Program-made: the position numbers and the translations under genes
Notes under the pieces: generated by a model
Seen by the model: the letters and a program-made list of their open reading frames with translations, nothing else
The model's database searches: none
Told to the model about the DNA's origin: nothing
Source of the DNA: SHZL01 sp035292625
GTDB taxonomy: Bacteria; Pseudomonadota; Gammaproteobacteria; Xanthomonadales; SZUA-36
Direction of reading: 5' to 3'
NCBI GenBank assembly: GCA_035292625.1
Contig: DATDPS010000270.1
Span: 1 to 12,854, forward strand
DNA: 12,854 nt
Shown here: in pieces, positions 5,872 to 12,854 of the stretch
Position numbering within the stretch: the stretch's first letter is position 1
How the letters are laid out: every line of letters starts with the position of its first letter

Positions 5872-7448
5872 TGCCGCTGACAGGGGCGGAGATCACACTG
5901 CGGGATCTGATCCGCGTTGCCGCTGCAAAGCATCCTTACAGCGAAGCGGTCGTCGATGGCGCCTGGCGCTACACCTATGCCGGGCTGCTTGATCAGGTGC
6001 AGCGCATGGCCAAGTTGCTGCACACGCTGGGCGTGCGCAAAGGCGACCGCGTGGCCTTACTCATGCCGCCGTCGGCAGCCCACCTCATTGCGCTGTTCGG
6101 CGCCATCGAACTGGGCGCCATACCGGTCGCCCTGCATGTGCGCGAAACCGAGGCCGTACTTGCAGCGTTATTGCACCGGTTCGCCCCCCGTGCGCTGGTT
6201 TACGATGCAGCCTTCGCCGACAAGGCCAAGGCCCTGCGTCAACGCTGCACCTGGGTCACAGCAGCGGTGCGCGCGATTTCGGGCATGACGCCCGCGGACA
6301 GCGGGCCGGGAAGCGATGAACCCCTGATTCCCCGTGACCTCGGCAACTACACGCTGGATTTCGAACCCATGCCCGTTGCGCCCGGCGACACTGCCGTAAT
6401 TGCGCTGTCCTCCGGCACGACGGGTGCGCCCAAGGGCGTCATGCACACGCACCGGACGTTGCTGGCCAGTGCCCGCCTCGGGTGTCATTACGTGGCGGCG
6501 CACCCGCGGACCGTCACCATCAACACCTTCACCACCGCGTTCATCGGCTGGTACAACTGCACATTACCGCCGCTCTACGGGGCTTCGAAGATCATTTTTC
6601 TGGGCCGCTGGGACCCGCAGGAATTCCTGCAAACGATCGAGCGCGAGAAGGTCACGCTGTGTTTTCTGGTGCCGACCATGTGGCGCATGGTGCTGCGCGC
6701 ACTTGCTGAGCAGCACCATGATCTGTCTTCCCTGGAGCGGGTCGGCTATGCCGGGGAGCCCATGGACACGCGGACCATGGCGGAGATCCGCGGGAAAATC
6801 TGCCACAGCGTCATCAATACCTACGGCACCACCGAAACCGGTTCGTGGGGCGGGTGCACGGTCATGCTGCCGGAAGACTACGCCAGCGACGACCGGATCG
6901 ACAGTGTCGGCAAACCGGGCATGGAAGTCGGCATGCGCGTAATCCGGCCGGGGGGTTCGATCGATGAACCACTGCCCCGCGGGGAAGAAGGCGAAATCGT
7001 CATCCGTGGCCCTTCAGTCGCGAGCCAGTTCTGGGAACAGCCGGCGCTCGCGCGGAGCGTCTTCGCGGAAGGCTGGTGGCGTTCCGGCGACATGGGGAAG
7101 ATGGACCAGGAAGGCTACGTGTTCCTGAAAGGCCGCGTTGACGACATGATCATCACCGGTGGCATCAATGTGTTCCCCGGCGAAGTTGAGGACGCGGTCT
7201 TGAGCCACCCCGCGGTTGGTGAGTGCGCGGTGATCGGTTTGCCCAGCGAAACATGGGGCCAGCAGGTCACGGCCTTCGTCATCCGCAGTGCGAATGTTTC
7301 CGCAGAAGAACTGCTGGCGCACGTCAACCGAACCGCACTGGCGAGTTACAAGCGGCCGCGCGAATACCGATTCGTCACTGAACTGCCGCGTGGCAACACG
7401 GGCAAGATCAGCCGCAAATTGCTCAGGGACCAGGCGATGAACCTGTGA
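5871..7448 (+). CDS. AMP-forming acyl-CoA synthetase / CoA ligase
   Basis: This 525-residue class I adenylate-forming enzyme activates a carboxylic acid with ATP, then forms the CoA thioester. The core motifs are in order: the phosphate loop SSGTTGAPKGV (residues 180-190), the A5 motif YGTTE (318-322), the ATP-ribose Asp407 in WWRSGDMG, the hinge Arg422 and GRVDDMIITGGINVFPGEVE (421-440). The catalytic C-terminal Lys512 sits in NTGKISRKLL. All residues needed for activity appear present and length is normal. The ATG shares its A with the preceding TGA, so it is co-translated with the crotonase, which would receive its product. Substrate is not readable; an aromatic, phenylpropanoid-like or medium-chain acid is plausible given the partner. 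Confidence 0.96.
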   Translation: MPLTGAEITLRDLIRVAAAKHPYSEAVVDGAWRYTYAGLLDQVQRMAKLLHTLGVRKGDRVALLMPPSAAHLIALFGAIELGAIPVALHVRETEAVLAALLHRFAPRALVYDAAFADKAKALRQRCTWVTAAVRAISGMTPADSGPGSDEPLIPRDLGNYTLDFEPMPVAPGDTAVIALSSGTTGAPKGVMHTHRTLLASARLGCHYVAAHPRTVTINTFTTAFIGWYNCTLPPLYGASKIIFLGRWDPQEFLQTIEREKVTLCFLVPTMWRMVLRALAEQHHDLSSLERVGYAGEPMDTRTMAEIRGKICHSVINTYGTTETGSWGGCTVMLPEDYASDDRIDSVGKPGMEVGMRVIRPGGSIDEPLPRGEEGEIVIRGPSVASQFWEQPALARSVFAEGWWRSGDMGKMDQEGYVFLKGRVDDMIITGGINVFPGEVEDAVLSHPAVGECAVIGLPSETWGQQVTAFVIRSANVSAEELLAHVNRTALASYKRPREYRFVTELPRGNTGKISRKLLRDQAMNL

Positions 7449-7585
7449 ACCGGAAGTATCGGGGACACGCAGCGGAAAGCCCGTTGCTATTGACCTGGGT
7501 CATGCAATTGTAAAAAAAACGTGAATCATTCATCCTGAATGCTTCTATTTGGCGGATTGACGACATATCGTAGAAAGCGATTTGG

Positions 7586-7601
7586 CCCAATTTCGATTGG
7601 G
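7586..7601. promoter_or_regulatory. Leader hairpin upstream of the TonB receptor
   Basis: CCCAAT and ATTGGG pair perfectly around a TTCG tetraloop, 45 nt before the receptor start. No T-run follows, so it is not a terminator. It could stabilise the leader or be an operator half-site pair. No confident promoter was found in the 198-bp gap (7449-7646), although TTGACC at 7490-7495 and TTGACG at 7557-7562 could be -35 boxes. Confidence 0.45.
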
Positions 7602-7634
7602 TTCGAATCACAGCAGACGGCACATAAATAAATT

Positions 7635-7640
7635 AAGGAG
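7635..7640 (+). promoter_or_regulatory. Ribosome binding site supporting a GTG start
   Basis: AAGGAG lies 6 nt before GTG 7647. This makes the GTG the start and yields a complete signal peptide. Confidence 0.8.
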
Positions 7641-7646
7641 CGGCAC

Positions 7647-10004
7647 GTGAGCACATTCCCTAAAACCATTTTGGCCATTTTAGCCGGAGCATTGGCGGCC
7701 ACACCGCAACTGTACGCAGCGGAAGCCGGCTTCGAACTTGAAGAGGTCATCGTTACCGCCCGCAAACGGGAGGAGTCGCTGCAGTCCACCCCGGTAGCTA
7801 TTTCAGCATTCACCGAAAAGGATCTCGAGTTTCGCCAGATCGAGTCCACGGACGAACTGGGCGACATCACACCGAACCTCACTTTCGACTCAGTCTCACC
7901 TTCTTCGGGATCGAGCTCGGCTGCGCAGATTTTCATTCGCGGCATTGGGCAAACCGACTTCACGCCGGTGACCGACCCGGGCGTTGGGCTTTACGTCGAC
8001 GGCATCTACATGGCGCGCTCGGTCGGCAATGTGCTGGATTTCCTCGATGTCGAACGCATCGAAATACTGCGTGGCCCGCAGGGAACTCTGTTCGGGCGCA
8101 ATACCATCGGCGGCGCGGTCGTGGTGCACTCCAAGCGGCCTGATGAAGACCCCCGCGCCAGCCTCAGGGCCCAGGTCGGCGACGATGACATGTTTTACGT
8201 CACGGCCAGGGCGAACGTGCCCTTCAGCGAGACGCTGTTGTCGAATTTCGCGGTCGCCTCCCGCAATCGGGATGGTTACGTGACCCGCGTCTACGACGGT
8301 GTCCAGACGGGCGACGACGACAGTCTCGCCTTCCGCGGTTCGCTGCAGTGGAACCCGCAGGACAGCTTTGAGATGTACGTGACGGCGGATGCGACCAAGA
8401 TCCGCGAGAATGGAGCACCAACGGTTTCCGGCGGCGTCAACGACCGCGGTGCCTTTGCCACGTTTGGTAATGGCTTGCTGGAAAGTTGCACCGCCGTCAA
8501 CATCAACCCCAACTTCGGCGTCGCGGGGCCGCCGTCGTTTCCACCCCCAGGCGTGGGCACAGGGGGCGCGCCAGGTTGCTACAACGTCAATTCCTTCGCC
8601 GGGGAGTACACCTCCGAAGGGACATTCCCGGTCAAGTCCGATCTCGACATCTGGGGCGTGAGCATGGAACTGACCTGGGACACCAGTGACTGGCTCACCA
8701 TCAAGTCGATCACCGGCTATCGCGATATGGAGATGGAGTCCTCGCGTGATGGCGACAACACTCCGGCAAACATTTTCGCCACCGAGGACTTCTACGACCA
8801 CCAGCAGTTCTCCCAGGAATTCCAGTTTTCCGGCAGCGTGTTGGACGACCGGATGAAGTGGCTTTTCGGCCTCTACTATTTCCAGGAAGACGGCTTCAAC
8901 CATAACCCGGTCTATTTGCCCGTCGGTTCCATATTGAGCGGTGGGCTGTACGACAACGACTCCCAAGCCGCTTTTTTCCAGTCCACGTTCGACCTGACGC
9001 AGCAACTGGCCTTCACGTTCGGTATCCGCTACACAGAGGACACCAAGCGCTTCACCCCGGACCAGATCTCCCTGGGTGATGCATCCGCGAGCGGCATTTT
9101 CGGCCCGACCTGGCCGAACTTCGTCGGCTTCTACCTGCCCTCCGCCGGCGCGCCGATTCCGGCGGGTGCGCGGCTGGTGACGTATGACGAGTTCGAGGAG
9201 AAATTCGACGACACCAACTTCATGCTGAACCTCGCGTACCAGTGGACCGAGGAGCTCATGGTCTATGCCTCGTATTCGGAAGGTTTCAAAAGCGGTGGCT
9301 TCGATCAGCGCTTCACCGCGTTCACACCGGTGCCAAGCAGCTTTGAGCCGGAGTATGCCAACACTTACGAAGTCGGCCTGAAGACGGACATGTTCGACAA
9401 CCGCGTCCGCCTGAACCTGGCCCTGTTCCATACCGACTACGATGACCTGCAGATCATCATTCGCGAGTCGTTCAACCCCATCACGTTCAACGGCGGTAAT
9501 GCGTCGATCGACGGTGGTGAGCTCGAACTCACCTGGGTGCCGACGGACCGCTGGTACTTCACCGCGGCCATAGGTTACATCGACGCCGGGTACGACGAGC
9601 TGGACTCCAGCGTCACCGCGGGTAGCAACGCCACACCGGTAGCCATCACCAACAAGCTGGTGAACACACCGGAGTGGAGCATAGCCCTGGGCGCGGCCTA
9701 CACCATCGATCTCGGCGACTGGGCCACGCTGACCCCGCGGGTCGACTGGTCGTTCCACGACGAGCAATACAACGATGCAATCAACGACCCGCGCCTGTTC
9801 CAGGACGACTACGCCCTGTTGAACGCGGCGGTCTCGCTGCAGACCAACGACGGGAAATGGGAGGGCTTGCTGGCGTTCCGCAACATCACTGACGAGCAAT
9901 ACCTGATCACCGGCAATTCGGCCTTCGGCACGTCTGCGTCCTACGTGGAGCAAATATACGGCCGGCCGTCCGAATGGTACCTCGCCGTTCAATACAACTT
10001 TTAA
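7647..10004 (+). CDS. TonB-dependent outer-membrane receptor
   Basis: The 785-residue protein is an outer-membrane active transporter driven by TonB-ExbBD. A signal peptide (residues 1 to about 24, cleavage near QLYA) is followed by a TonB box-like EEVIVTA (32-38). The plug domain follows (about 46-165) with IFIRGIG (95-101), GLYVDGIYMAR and IEILRGPQGTLFGRNTIGGAV (138-158). The rest is the beta-barrel, ending in WYLAVQYNF with the terminal Phe needed for barrel assembly. A Pro/Gly-rich stretch between Cys281 and Cys311 is probably an extracellular loop that may be disulphide-closed. The start is a GTG with a strong ribosome site. Family members take up siderophores, vitamin B12, sugars or aromatic compounds. 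Placement after a CoA ligase and a crotonase suggests uptake of the acid those enzymes degrade; iron-chelate uptake remains possible. Confidence 0.96.
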   Translation: MSTFPKTILAILAGALAATPQLYAAEAGFELEEVIVTARKREESLQSTPVAISAFTEKDLEFRQIESTDELGDITPNLTFDSVSPSSGSSSAAQIFIRGIGQTDFTPVTDPGVGLYVDGIYMARSVGNVLDFLDVERIEILRGPQGTLFGRNTIGGAVVVHSKRPDEDPRASLRAQVGDDDMFYVTARANVPFSETLLSNFAVASRNRDGYVTRVYDGVQTGDDDSLAFRGSLQWNPQDSFEMYVTADATKIRENGAPTVSGGVNDRGAFATFGNGLLESCTAVNINPNFGVAGPPSFPPPGVGTGGAPGCYNVNSFAGEYTSEGTFPVKSDLDIWGVSMELTWDTSDWLTIKSITGYRDMEMESSRDGDNTPANIFATEDFYDHQQFSQEFQFSGSVLDDRMKWLFGLYYFQEDGFNHNPVYLPVGSILSGGLYDNDSQAAFFQSTFDLTQQLAFTFGIRYTEDTKRFTPDQISLGDASASGIFGPTWPNFVGFYLPSAGAPIPAGARLVTYDEFEEKFDDTNFMLNLAYQWTEELMVYASYSEGFKSGGFDQRFTAFTPVPSSFEPEYANTYEVGLKTDMFDNRVRLNLALFHTDYDDLQIIIRESFNPITFNGGNASIDGGELELTWVPTDRWYFTAAIGYIDAGYDELDSSVTAGSNATPVAITNKLVNTPEWSIALGAAYTIDLGDWATLTPRVDWSFHDEQYNDAINDPRLFQDDYALLNAAVSLQTNDGKWEGLLAFRNITDEQYLITGNSAFGTSASYVEQIYGRPSEWYLAVQYNF

Positions 10005-10008
10005 TCGG

Positions 10009-10029
10009 CGCGCGGGAGCGGCCCGCGCG
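10009..10029. repeat. GC-rich perfect palindrome between receptor and slyX
   Basis: CGCGCGGG and CCCGCGCG form an 8-bp stem with a 5-nt loop, starting 4 nt after the receptor stop and ending 17 nt before the right direct repeat. There is no T-run, so intrinsic termination is doubtful. It may act as a transcript-end stabiliser between the convergent genes. Confidence 0.6.
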
Positions 10030-10046
10030 ACCTGCGAACCCCCGGG

Positions 10047-10119
10047 TCAGTAATGCGGCGGGATTTCGTGCTCGCTTCCGCTGACGGTTGCGGGGCCGGC
10101 TGCATCAATCTCCTTGAGC
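10047..10119. repeat. 73-bp direct repeat, right copy (within slyX)
   Basis: It forms the 3' end of intact slyX from the stop codon back to Leu51. It matches 4764-4836 at 72 of 73 positions. Confidence 0.95.
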
Positions 10120-10268
10120 CGGGCTGCCAGGTCGGCCAGCCGCTGCTTCAACTCGAGCAATTCCCGGTCCTGGCGGGTGACCACCTGGTTGAGGTTTTCC
10201 AGGGTGTGCTCCTGGAAAGCCAGGCGGCTTTCCAGAATTTCCAGGCGCTGTTCGAAGTGCGCGCTCAT
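10047..10268 (-). CDS. slyX: SlyX family protein
   Basis: This 73-residue cytoplasmic protein matches the SlyX family: EQRLEILESRLAFQE (residues 6-20) then a heptad-rich coiled coil to about residue 53, and the typical PPHY C-terminus. E. coli SlyX lies beside slyD and has no firm function. An A/G-rich ribosome site (GGAAAAG) precedes the ATG. The upstream hydrolase gene ends 58 nt before it on the same strand, so they may share a transcript. The 3' end is duplicated at 4764-4836, marking an insertion or rearrangement that separated slyX from srkA. Confidence 0.95.
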   Translation of the reverse strand: MSAHFEQRLEILESRLAFQEHTLENLNQVVTRQDRELLELKQRLADLAARLKEIDAAGPATVSGSEHEIPPHY

Positions 10269-10326
10269 TGGCTTTTCCGGTGCAACAGGCGCGCACAGGC
10301 GCTGTCGATTTGTCGGTTACCGGCCA

Positions 10327-11121
10327 CTATTCCCTGAACACGGACTTGAACAGCAACTGCATGTGTTCCCAGGAACTCTGGTCGGCCAGTGCGTTATAGG
10401 CCAGCGCCATCTGGTATTTCTCACCGTTGCGGGTGGCGTCCGGGTTGCTGAAACCGTGGATGGCCCCGGGGTAATTGATGAACTGGTAGTTGGCTCCGGC
10501 CTTTTCCATCTCGGCCTTGAAAGCCGCTATTGCCTCGGGCGAGACGAAGTTATCGTCCTCGCCGTTGTACACCGCCACACGCGCCTTCATTTGCGCGCCT
10601 TCACCTGCCGGCGCCACGCCGAGAGGCAGACTGCCATGAAACGAAGCAACGGCATCCAGGTCCGCGCCGTAACGGGCCATGTGCAGCACCACGCCGCCGC
10701 CAAAGCAATAGCCGATAGCGGCGGTTTTTTCCGGGTTGACGGTGGCATGCGCCTTGAGTTGCTGCAGCGCGGCGTTAAACCGCTCGCGGCTGCCGGGCAG
10801 GTTGGCAAGAGCCTCGCCCATGAATTTCTGCGCGTCCTGCGGGTGGTCCGCGGTTTTGCCATCACCGTACATGTCCACCGCAAGGGCGGTATATCCCAGG
10901 GCGGCAAGCATCTCCGCCCGCCGGCGCGAATAGTCGTTGTTACCCCACCATTCGTGCACCACCAGGATGCCCGGCCGCTGGCCGGAGATGCTGTCGTCCC
11001 ACGCCAGGTGGCCTTTCATGTTCACGCCATCGGCGCTGTACACGATTTCCTCTGTCTTGATGTCTGCCATTGCCATGCCCGTGCTGAGTGCCATTAAGAC
11101 CGTGAGTATAAACCGGATCAT
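10327..11121 (-). CDS. Dienelactone hydrolase family protein, predicted exported
   Basis: The 264-residue alpha/beta hydrolase resembles dienelactone hydrolase (carboxymethylenebutenolidase). The catalytic triad is visible: nucleophile Cys139 in GYCFGGG, acid in GEDDNF (Asp189 or Asp190) and His222 in GAIHGF. Glu57 in VVHEWWG matches the Glu that activates the Cys in the family. Unlike the cytoplasmic archetype it begins with a signal peptide (about residues 1-19, cleavage after AMA), so it should act in the periplasm. Substrates of exported members are mostly unknown, so ring-cleavage catabolism should not be assumed. The GAGGTG ribosome site is 6 nt before the ATG. A promoter is visible upstream, and slyX follows on the same strand. 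Confidence 0.94.
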   Translation of the reverse strand: MIRFILTVLMALSTGMAMADIKTEEIVYSADGVNMKGHLAWDDSISGQRPGILVVHEWWGNNDYSRRRAEMLAALGYTALAVDMYGDGKTADHPQDAQKFMGEALANLPGSRERFNAALQQLKAHATVNPEKTAAIGYCFGGGVVLHMARYGADLDAVASFHGSLPLGVAPAGEGAQMKARVAVYNGEDDNFVSPEAIAAFKAEMEKAGANYQFINYPGAIHGFSNPDATRNGEKYQMALAYNALADQSSWEHMQLLFKSVFRE

Positions 11122-11158
11122 TGAATCACCTCGTGCTGCTGGAAATTTACCTGCCCTG

Positions 11159-11186
11159 ATAATAACCTGTATGGCGGCCTGTTCAA
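11159..11186 (-). promoter_or_regulatory. Promoter of the dienelactone-hydrolase-family gene
   Basis: On the minus strand TTGAAC (11181-11186) and TATTAT (11159-11164) are 16 bp apart. The boxes match 4 of 6 and 5 of 6 consensus bases. The predicted start near 11152 leaves about 30 nt of leader containing the ribosome site. Confidence 0.45.
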
Positions 11187-11255
11187 GCTTGCGCTGGCTT
11201 GCGTTGTATCCTGTCAGACCCCAGTTATTGATACGGATCCCTATTGGACATCACC

Positions 11256-11642
11256 ATGAACCAACGAGATACGAATGAAATCAGCATGAATGCAGCCGGC
11301 ATGTTTCGCGAAGAAACATATACCGACAACGCTGTTGGCACCCTGCGGCGACTAACCCCGGTCAGTCCCAGCGGCGAGGTTGATCGCACCCGCTCGGAGC
11401 AGTATATCGGCTCCACCCAGGTGATGACCCATGCCGGACCCTTGCCCTTGTCCTTTCATGTTGAGGCCGCTTCCCTGGCCGAAGCGATTGCCGGATTCGG
11501 GGATGGCGCCAAGGCAGCGTTTGAACAGACGATGGAAGAATTGCGCGAACTGCAACGCCAGCAGGCATCCTCCATCGTGATACCGGGCGCTGGTGGCGGG
11601 ATGGGCGGAGGGATGGGCGGTGGCAAAATCCGCATGCCCTGA
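11256..11642 (+). CDS. Small protein of unknown function with Gly/Met-rich tail
   Basis: I cannot name this 128-residue protein's family, though it has the look of a conserved cytoplasmic protein. A first part (about residues 15-70) has VGTLRRLTPVSPSG and YIGSTQVMTHAGPLPLSF, probably beta-rich. A helical segment follows (about 70-105, AEAIAGFGDGAKAAFEQTMEELRELQ). The tail holds SSIVIPGAGG then GGGMGGGMGGG and ends KIRMP. There is no signal peptide or membrane segment. The ATG at 11256 has a weak GGA ribosome site 7 nt upstream; TTG 11244 would add four residues. The cyclophilin gene begins 27 nt after its stop, so the two are likely an operon. Confidence 0.85.
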   Translation: MNQRDTNEISMNAAGMFREETYTDNAVGTLRRLTPVSPSGEVDRTRSEQYIGSTQVMTHAGPLPLSFHVEAASLAEAIAGFGDGAKAAFEQTMEELRELQRQQASSIVIPGAGGGMGGGMGGGKIRMP

Positions 11643-11669
11643 GCAGGCCATTCCGGACGAATTCATCAC

Positions 11670-12527
11670 ATGAACCCTGCTGCCTTCCGCTGGGCCACGG
11701 CTTTGCTCTCGCTTGCTTTCAGCGGCGCAGGCGAAGCTGCGCCGGAAATGCTCTGGCGCCAGCTGGAACCGGAAAATACAGTGTTCATGGAACTTCCGCA
11801 GGGCCGGGTGGTGATCGAACTCAATCCGGTATTTGCGCCAAAAACCGTGGCCCGGTTTCAGCTCCTGGTACAGAGCCGGTTTTACACCGGACTTGGCTTT
11901 TACCGCGTCATTGACGGTTTCGTGGCCCAGGGTGGTGATGGCAGCGATCTGGGTGAGCTGAGTGAGTCCCCGCTGATCGATGCCGAATTTGAAATCGACT
12001 GGTCGGATGCTTTGCCGTTTGTGGCGGCGCAAAAGCCCGACCTGTTCGCCGCGGAAACCGGTTTCATTGACGGTTTCGCCAGCGCCCGCGACCTGGAAGA
12101 AAAAAAGGTTTGGCTGACCCATTGCCCTGGCGTCGTGGCCATGGCGCGCAACGACGATCCCAACTCCAGCCGCACCGATTTCTATATTGTCATTGGCCAG
12201 GCGCCCCGCTACCTCGACCGCAACCTGAACATTTTCGGGCGGGTGGTGGACGGAATGGAGATCGTGCAGCAGATCGCGCGCGGTCCGGAAGAAAATAATG
12301 GCGTGTTTCAAGACGACATCAGCAGCACCCGGATTCGCTCGATGAAGTTGCTGAGTGAATTTCCCGCGGAAGACCAGGCCGGGATTTTCATCATGGATAC
12401 CAGCAGCAAGGCTTTTGCCCGCCTGTTGGACGAAAGGCGCAAACGCAAGCAGAAGTTTTTTCATCAGCAACCCCCAAAGGTGCTGGATGTCTGCCAGGTT
12501 CCCGTGGCAACTCGTTACGGCCAGTAA
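11670..12527 (+). CDS. Cyclophilin-type peptidyl-prolyl isomerase, predicted exported, with insertion
   Basis: The 285-residue protein has a likely signal peptide (about residues 1-23, AFSGAGEAA) and then a cyclophilin domain. Core motifs are GFYRVIDGFVAQGGD (residues 76-90, active-site Arg79 and Gln87), GVVAMAR (154-160) and SSRTDFYIVIG with YLDRNLNIFGRVVDGM (181-196). Between residues about 105 and 148 there is an Asp/Glu/Phe-rich insertion not seen in compact bacterial cyclophilins (about 160-190 residues). A C-terminal extension (about 230-285) has a basic run ERRKRKQK. Periplasmic folding of proline-containing proteins is the inferred role. It follows the small unknown protein by 27 nt. 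Confidence 0.93.
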   Translation: MNPAAFRWATALLSLAFSGAGEAAPEMLWRQLEPENTVFMELPQGRVVIELNPVFAPKTVARFQLLVQSRFYTGLGFYRVIDGFVAQGGDGSDLGELSESPLIDAEFEIDWSDALPFVAAQKPDLFAAETGFIDGFASARDLEEKKVWLTHCPGVVAMARNDDPNSSRTDFYIVIGQAPRYLDRNLNIFGRVVDGMEIVQQIARGPEENNGVFQDDISSTRIRSMKLLSEFPAEDQAGIFIMDTSSKAFARLLDERRKRKQKFFHQQPPKVLDVCQVPVATRYGQ

Positions 12528-12714
12528 TGCCTTCAGAGCGATCGGGGTCAGCGTATCTTTTCGGGGAAAGCGGGCGCCGTCCTCGGGTTGCTTGTAGCGA
12601 AAAGGTACTCTGACTCCAGTCCCGTTGGGTTGGCTGAATATCCGAATTCTTCCGATCGGCCTATACTTAATGCCGGGCGTTCCCTCAACCTGGACACAAG
12701 AAGGAGAAATAAAG

Positions 12715-12854
12715 ATGAAATTCAATCTCAAAGTCATCCTGCTCGGCGGTCTCGCGTTCTATGTAGCCCAATTCATCGTGTCGATGGCTACCGCCCCGTT
12801 CATCCACGATGGCATCCTGGCGGAAGTGTACGATGCTACGGCAGCTTTCTGGCG
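12715..12854 (+). CDS. Small membrane protein, C-terminus outside window
   Basis: A strong ribosome site AAGGAG lies about 9 nt before the ATG, and the frame stays open to the window edge (46 codons). The visible part has a hydrophobic stretch (about residues 6-26, VILLGGLAFYVAQFIVSMA) after a short basic start, then AP-HDGILAEVYDATAAFW. It looks like an inner-membrane protein with an N-terminal anchor. I do not recognise the family. TATACT at 12662-12667 may be a -10 box, without a good -35. The 187-bp gap upstream (12528-12714) holds nothing else recognisable. Confidence 0.8.
   Translation, partial: MKFNLKVILLGGLAFYVAQFIVSMATAPFIHDGILAEVYDATAAFW

Larger units (their letters stand above)
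4764..10046. mobile_element. Putative inserted catabolic module between slyX-tail direct repeats
   Basis: A 73-bp direct repeat of the slyX 3' end frames the crotonase, acyl-CoA synthetase and TonB receptor genes; the repeat period is 5283 bp. Deleting one period would leave srkA and intact slyX convergent with 14 nt between stops. This layout resembles insertion at a gene's 3' end with the end duplicated, as with integrase-type islands, or a circular DNA integrated by homologous recombination. No integrase, transposase or excisionase gene lies inside, so the element would not be self-mobile. The boundaries are exact for the repeats; the insertion history is inference. Confidence 0.5.

Noticed and set aside
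7596..7615. tRNA fragment, from GGGTTCGAATCA resembling a T-arm
   Set aside because: The T-stem does not pair and no acceptor, D-arm or anticodon arm lies upstream.
7896..9992. 698-codon open frame on the minus strand inside the TonB receptor
   Set aside because: It is antisense to a clearly coding, motif-complete receptor. Its composition (Val/Arg/Gly rich, no motifs) is that of a codon-position shadow in GC-rich DNA.
11352..12737. 461-codon minus-strand open frame across the small unknown gene and the cyclophilin
   Set aside because: It is the reverse complement of two genes with recognisable order and, for the cyclophilin, family motifs. The frame has no family resemblance.
1..12854. CRISPR array, rRNA, insertion-sequence transposase or toxin-antitoxin pair
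   Set aside because: No regularly spaced repeats, rRNA motifs, transposase or toxin-like genes were found on either strand.

Overview
The window looks like chromosomal DNA of a free-living gammaproteobacterium. SrkA/YihE, SlyX ending in the typical PPHY tail, an Escherichia-type IlvE and a single-domain GDT1/UPF0016 protein support this. The TonB-dependent receptor is of the large 'iron complex outer membrane receptor' type common in marine and sediment heterotrophs. The genus cannot be given from sequence alone.

Layout. Positions 1-737 (minus) carry two cation transporters, a GDT1/TMEM165-type protein and a truncated CDF efflux pump. ilvE (912-1829, plus) follows divergently. A 518-bp gene-free stretch (1830-2347) is rich in palindromes and ends in a textbook plus-strand terminator with no plus-strand gene in front of it, so it may encode a small RNA. 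Next on the minus strand are a cold-shock protein (2348-2557) and a NYN-nuclease/LOTUS-like protein (2783-3583). srkA (3754-4749, plus) is divergent from the latter.

The most striking structure is at 4764-10119. The last 73 bp of slyX, starting exactly at its stop codon, occur twice as direct repeats (72 of 73 identical). One copy is a remnant just after srkA (4764-4836). The other is in the intact slyX (10047-10268). Between them sits a 5.2-kb module on the plus strand: a crotonase-family hydratase and an acyl-CoA synthetase that overlap at TGATG, then a TonB-dependent receptor. Removing one repeat and the module restores a compact srkA-slyX convergent pair only 14 nt apart. I infer a catabolic insertion at the 3' end of slyX that rebuilt or kept the gene. 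No integrase is seen. The three genes fit a path of outer-membrane uptake, CoA activation of a carboxylic acid, then hydration or lyase chemistry on the acyl-CoA.

Right of the module, slyX lies behind a predicted exported dienelactone-hydrolase-family enzyme (10327-11121, minus). Divergent from it are a small conserved-looking Gly-rich-tailed protein of unknown function (11256-11642) and an exported cyclophilin with an unusual insertion (11670-12527). The window ends in a truncated small membrane protein (12715-).
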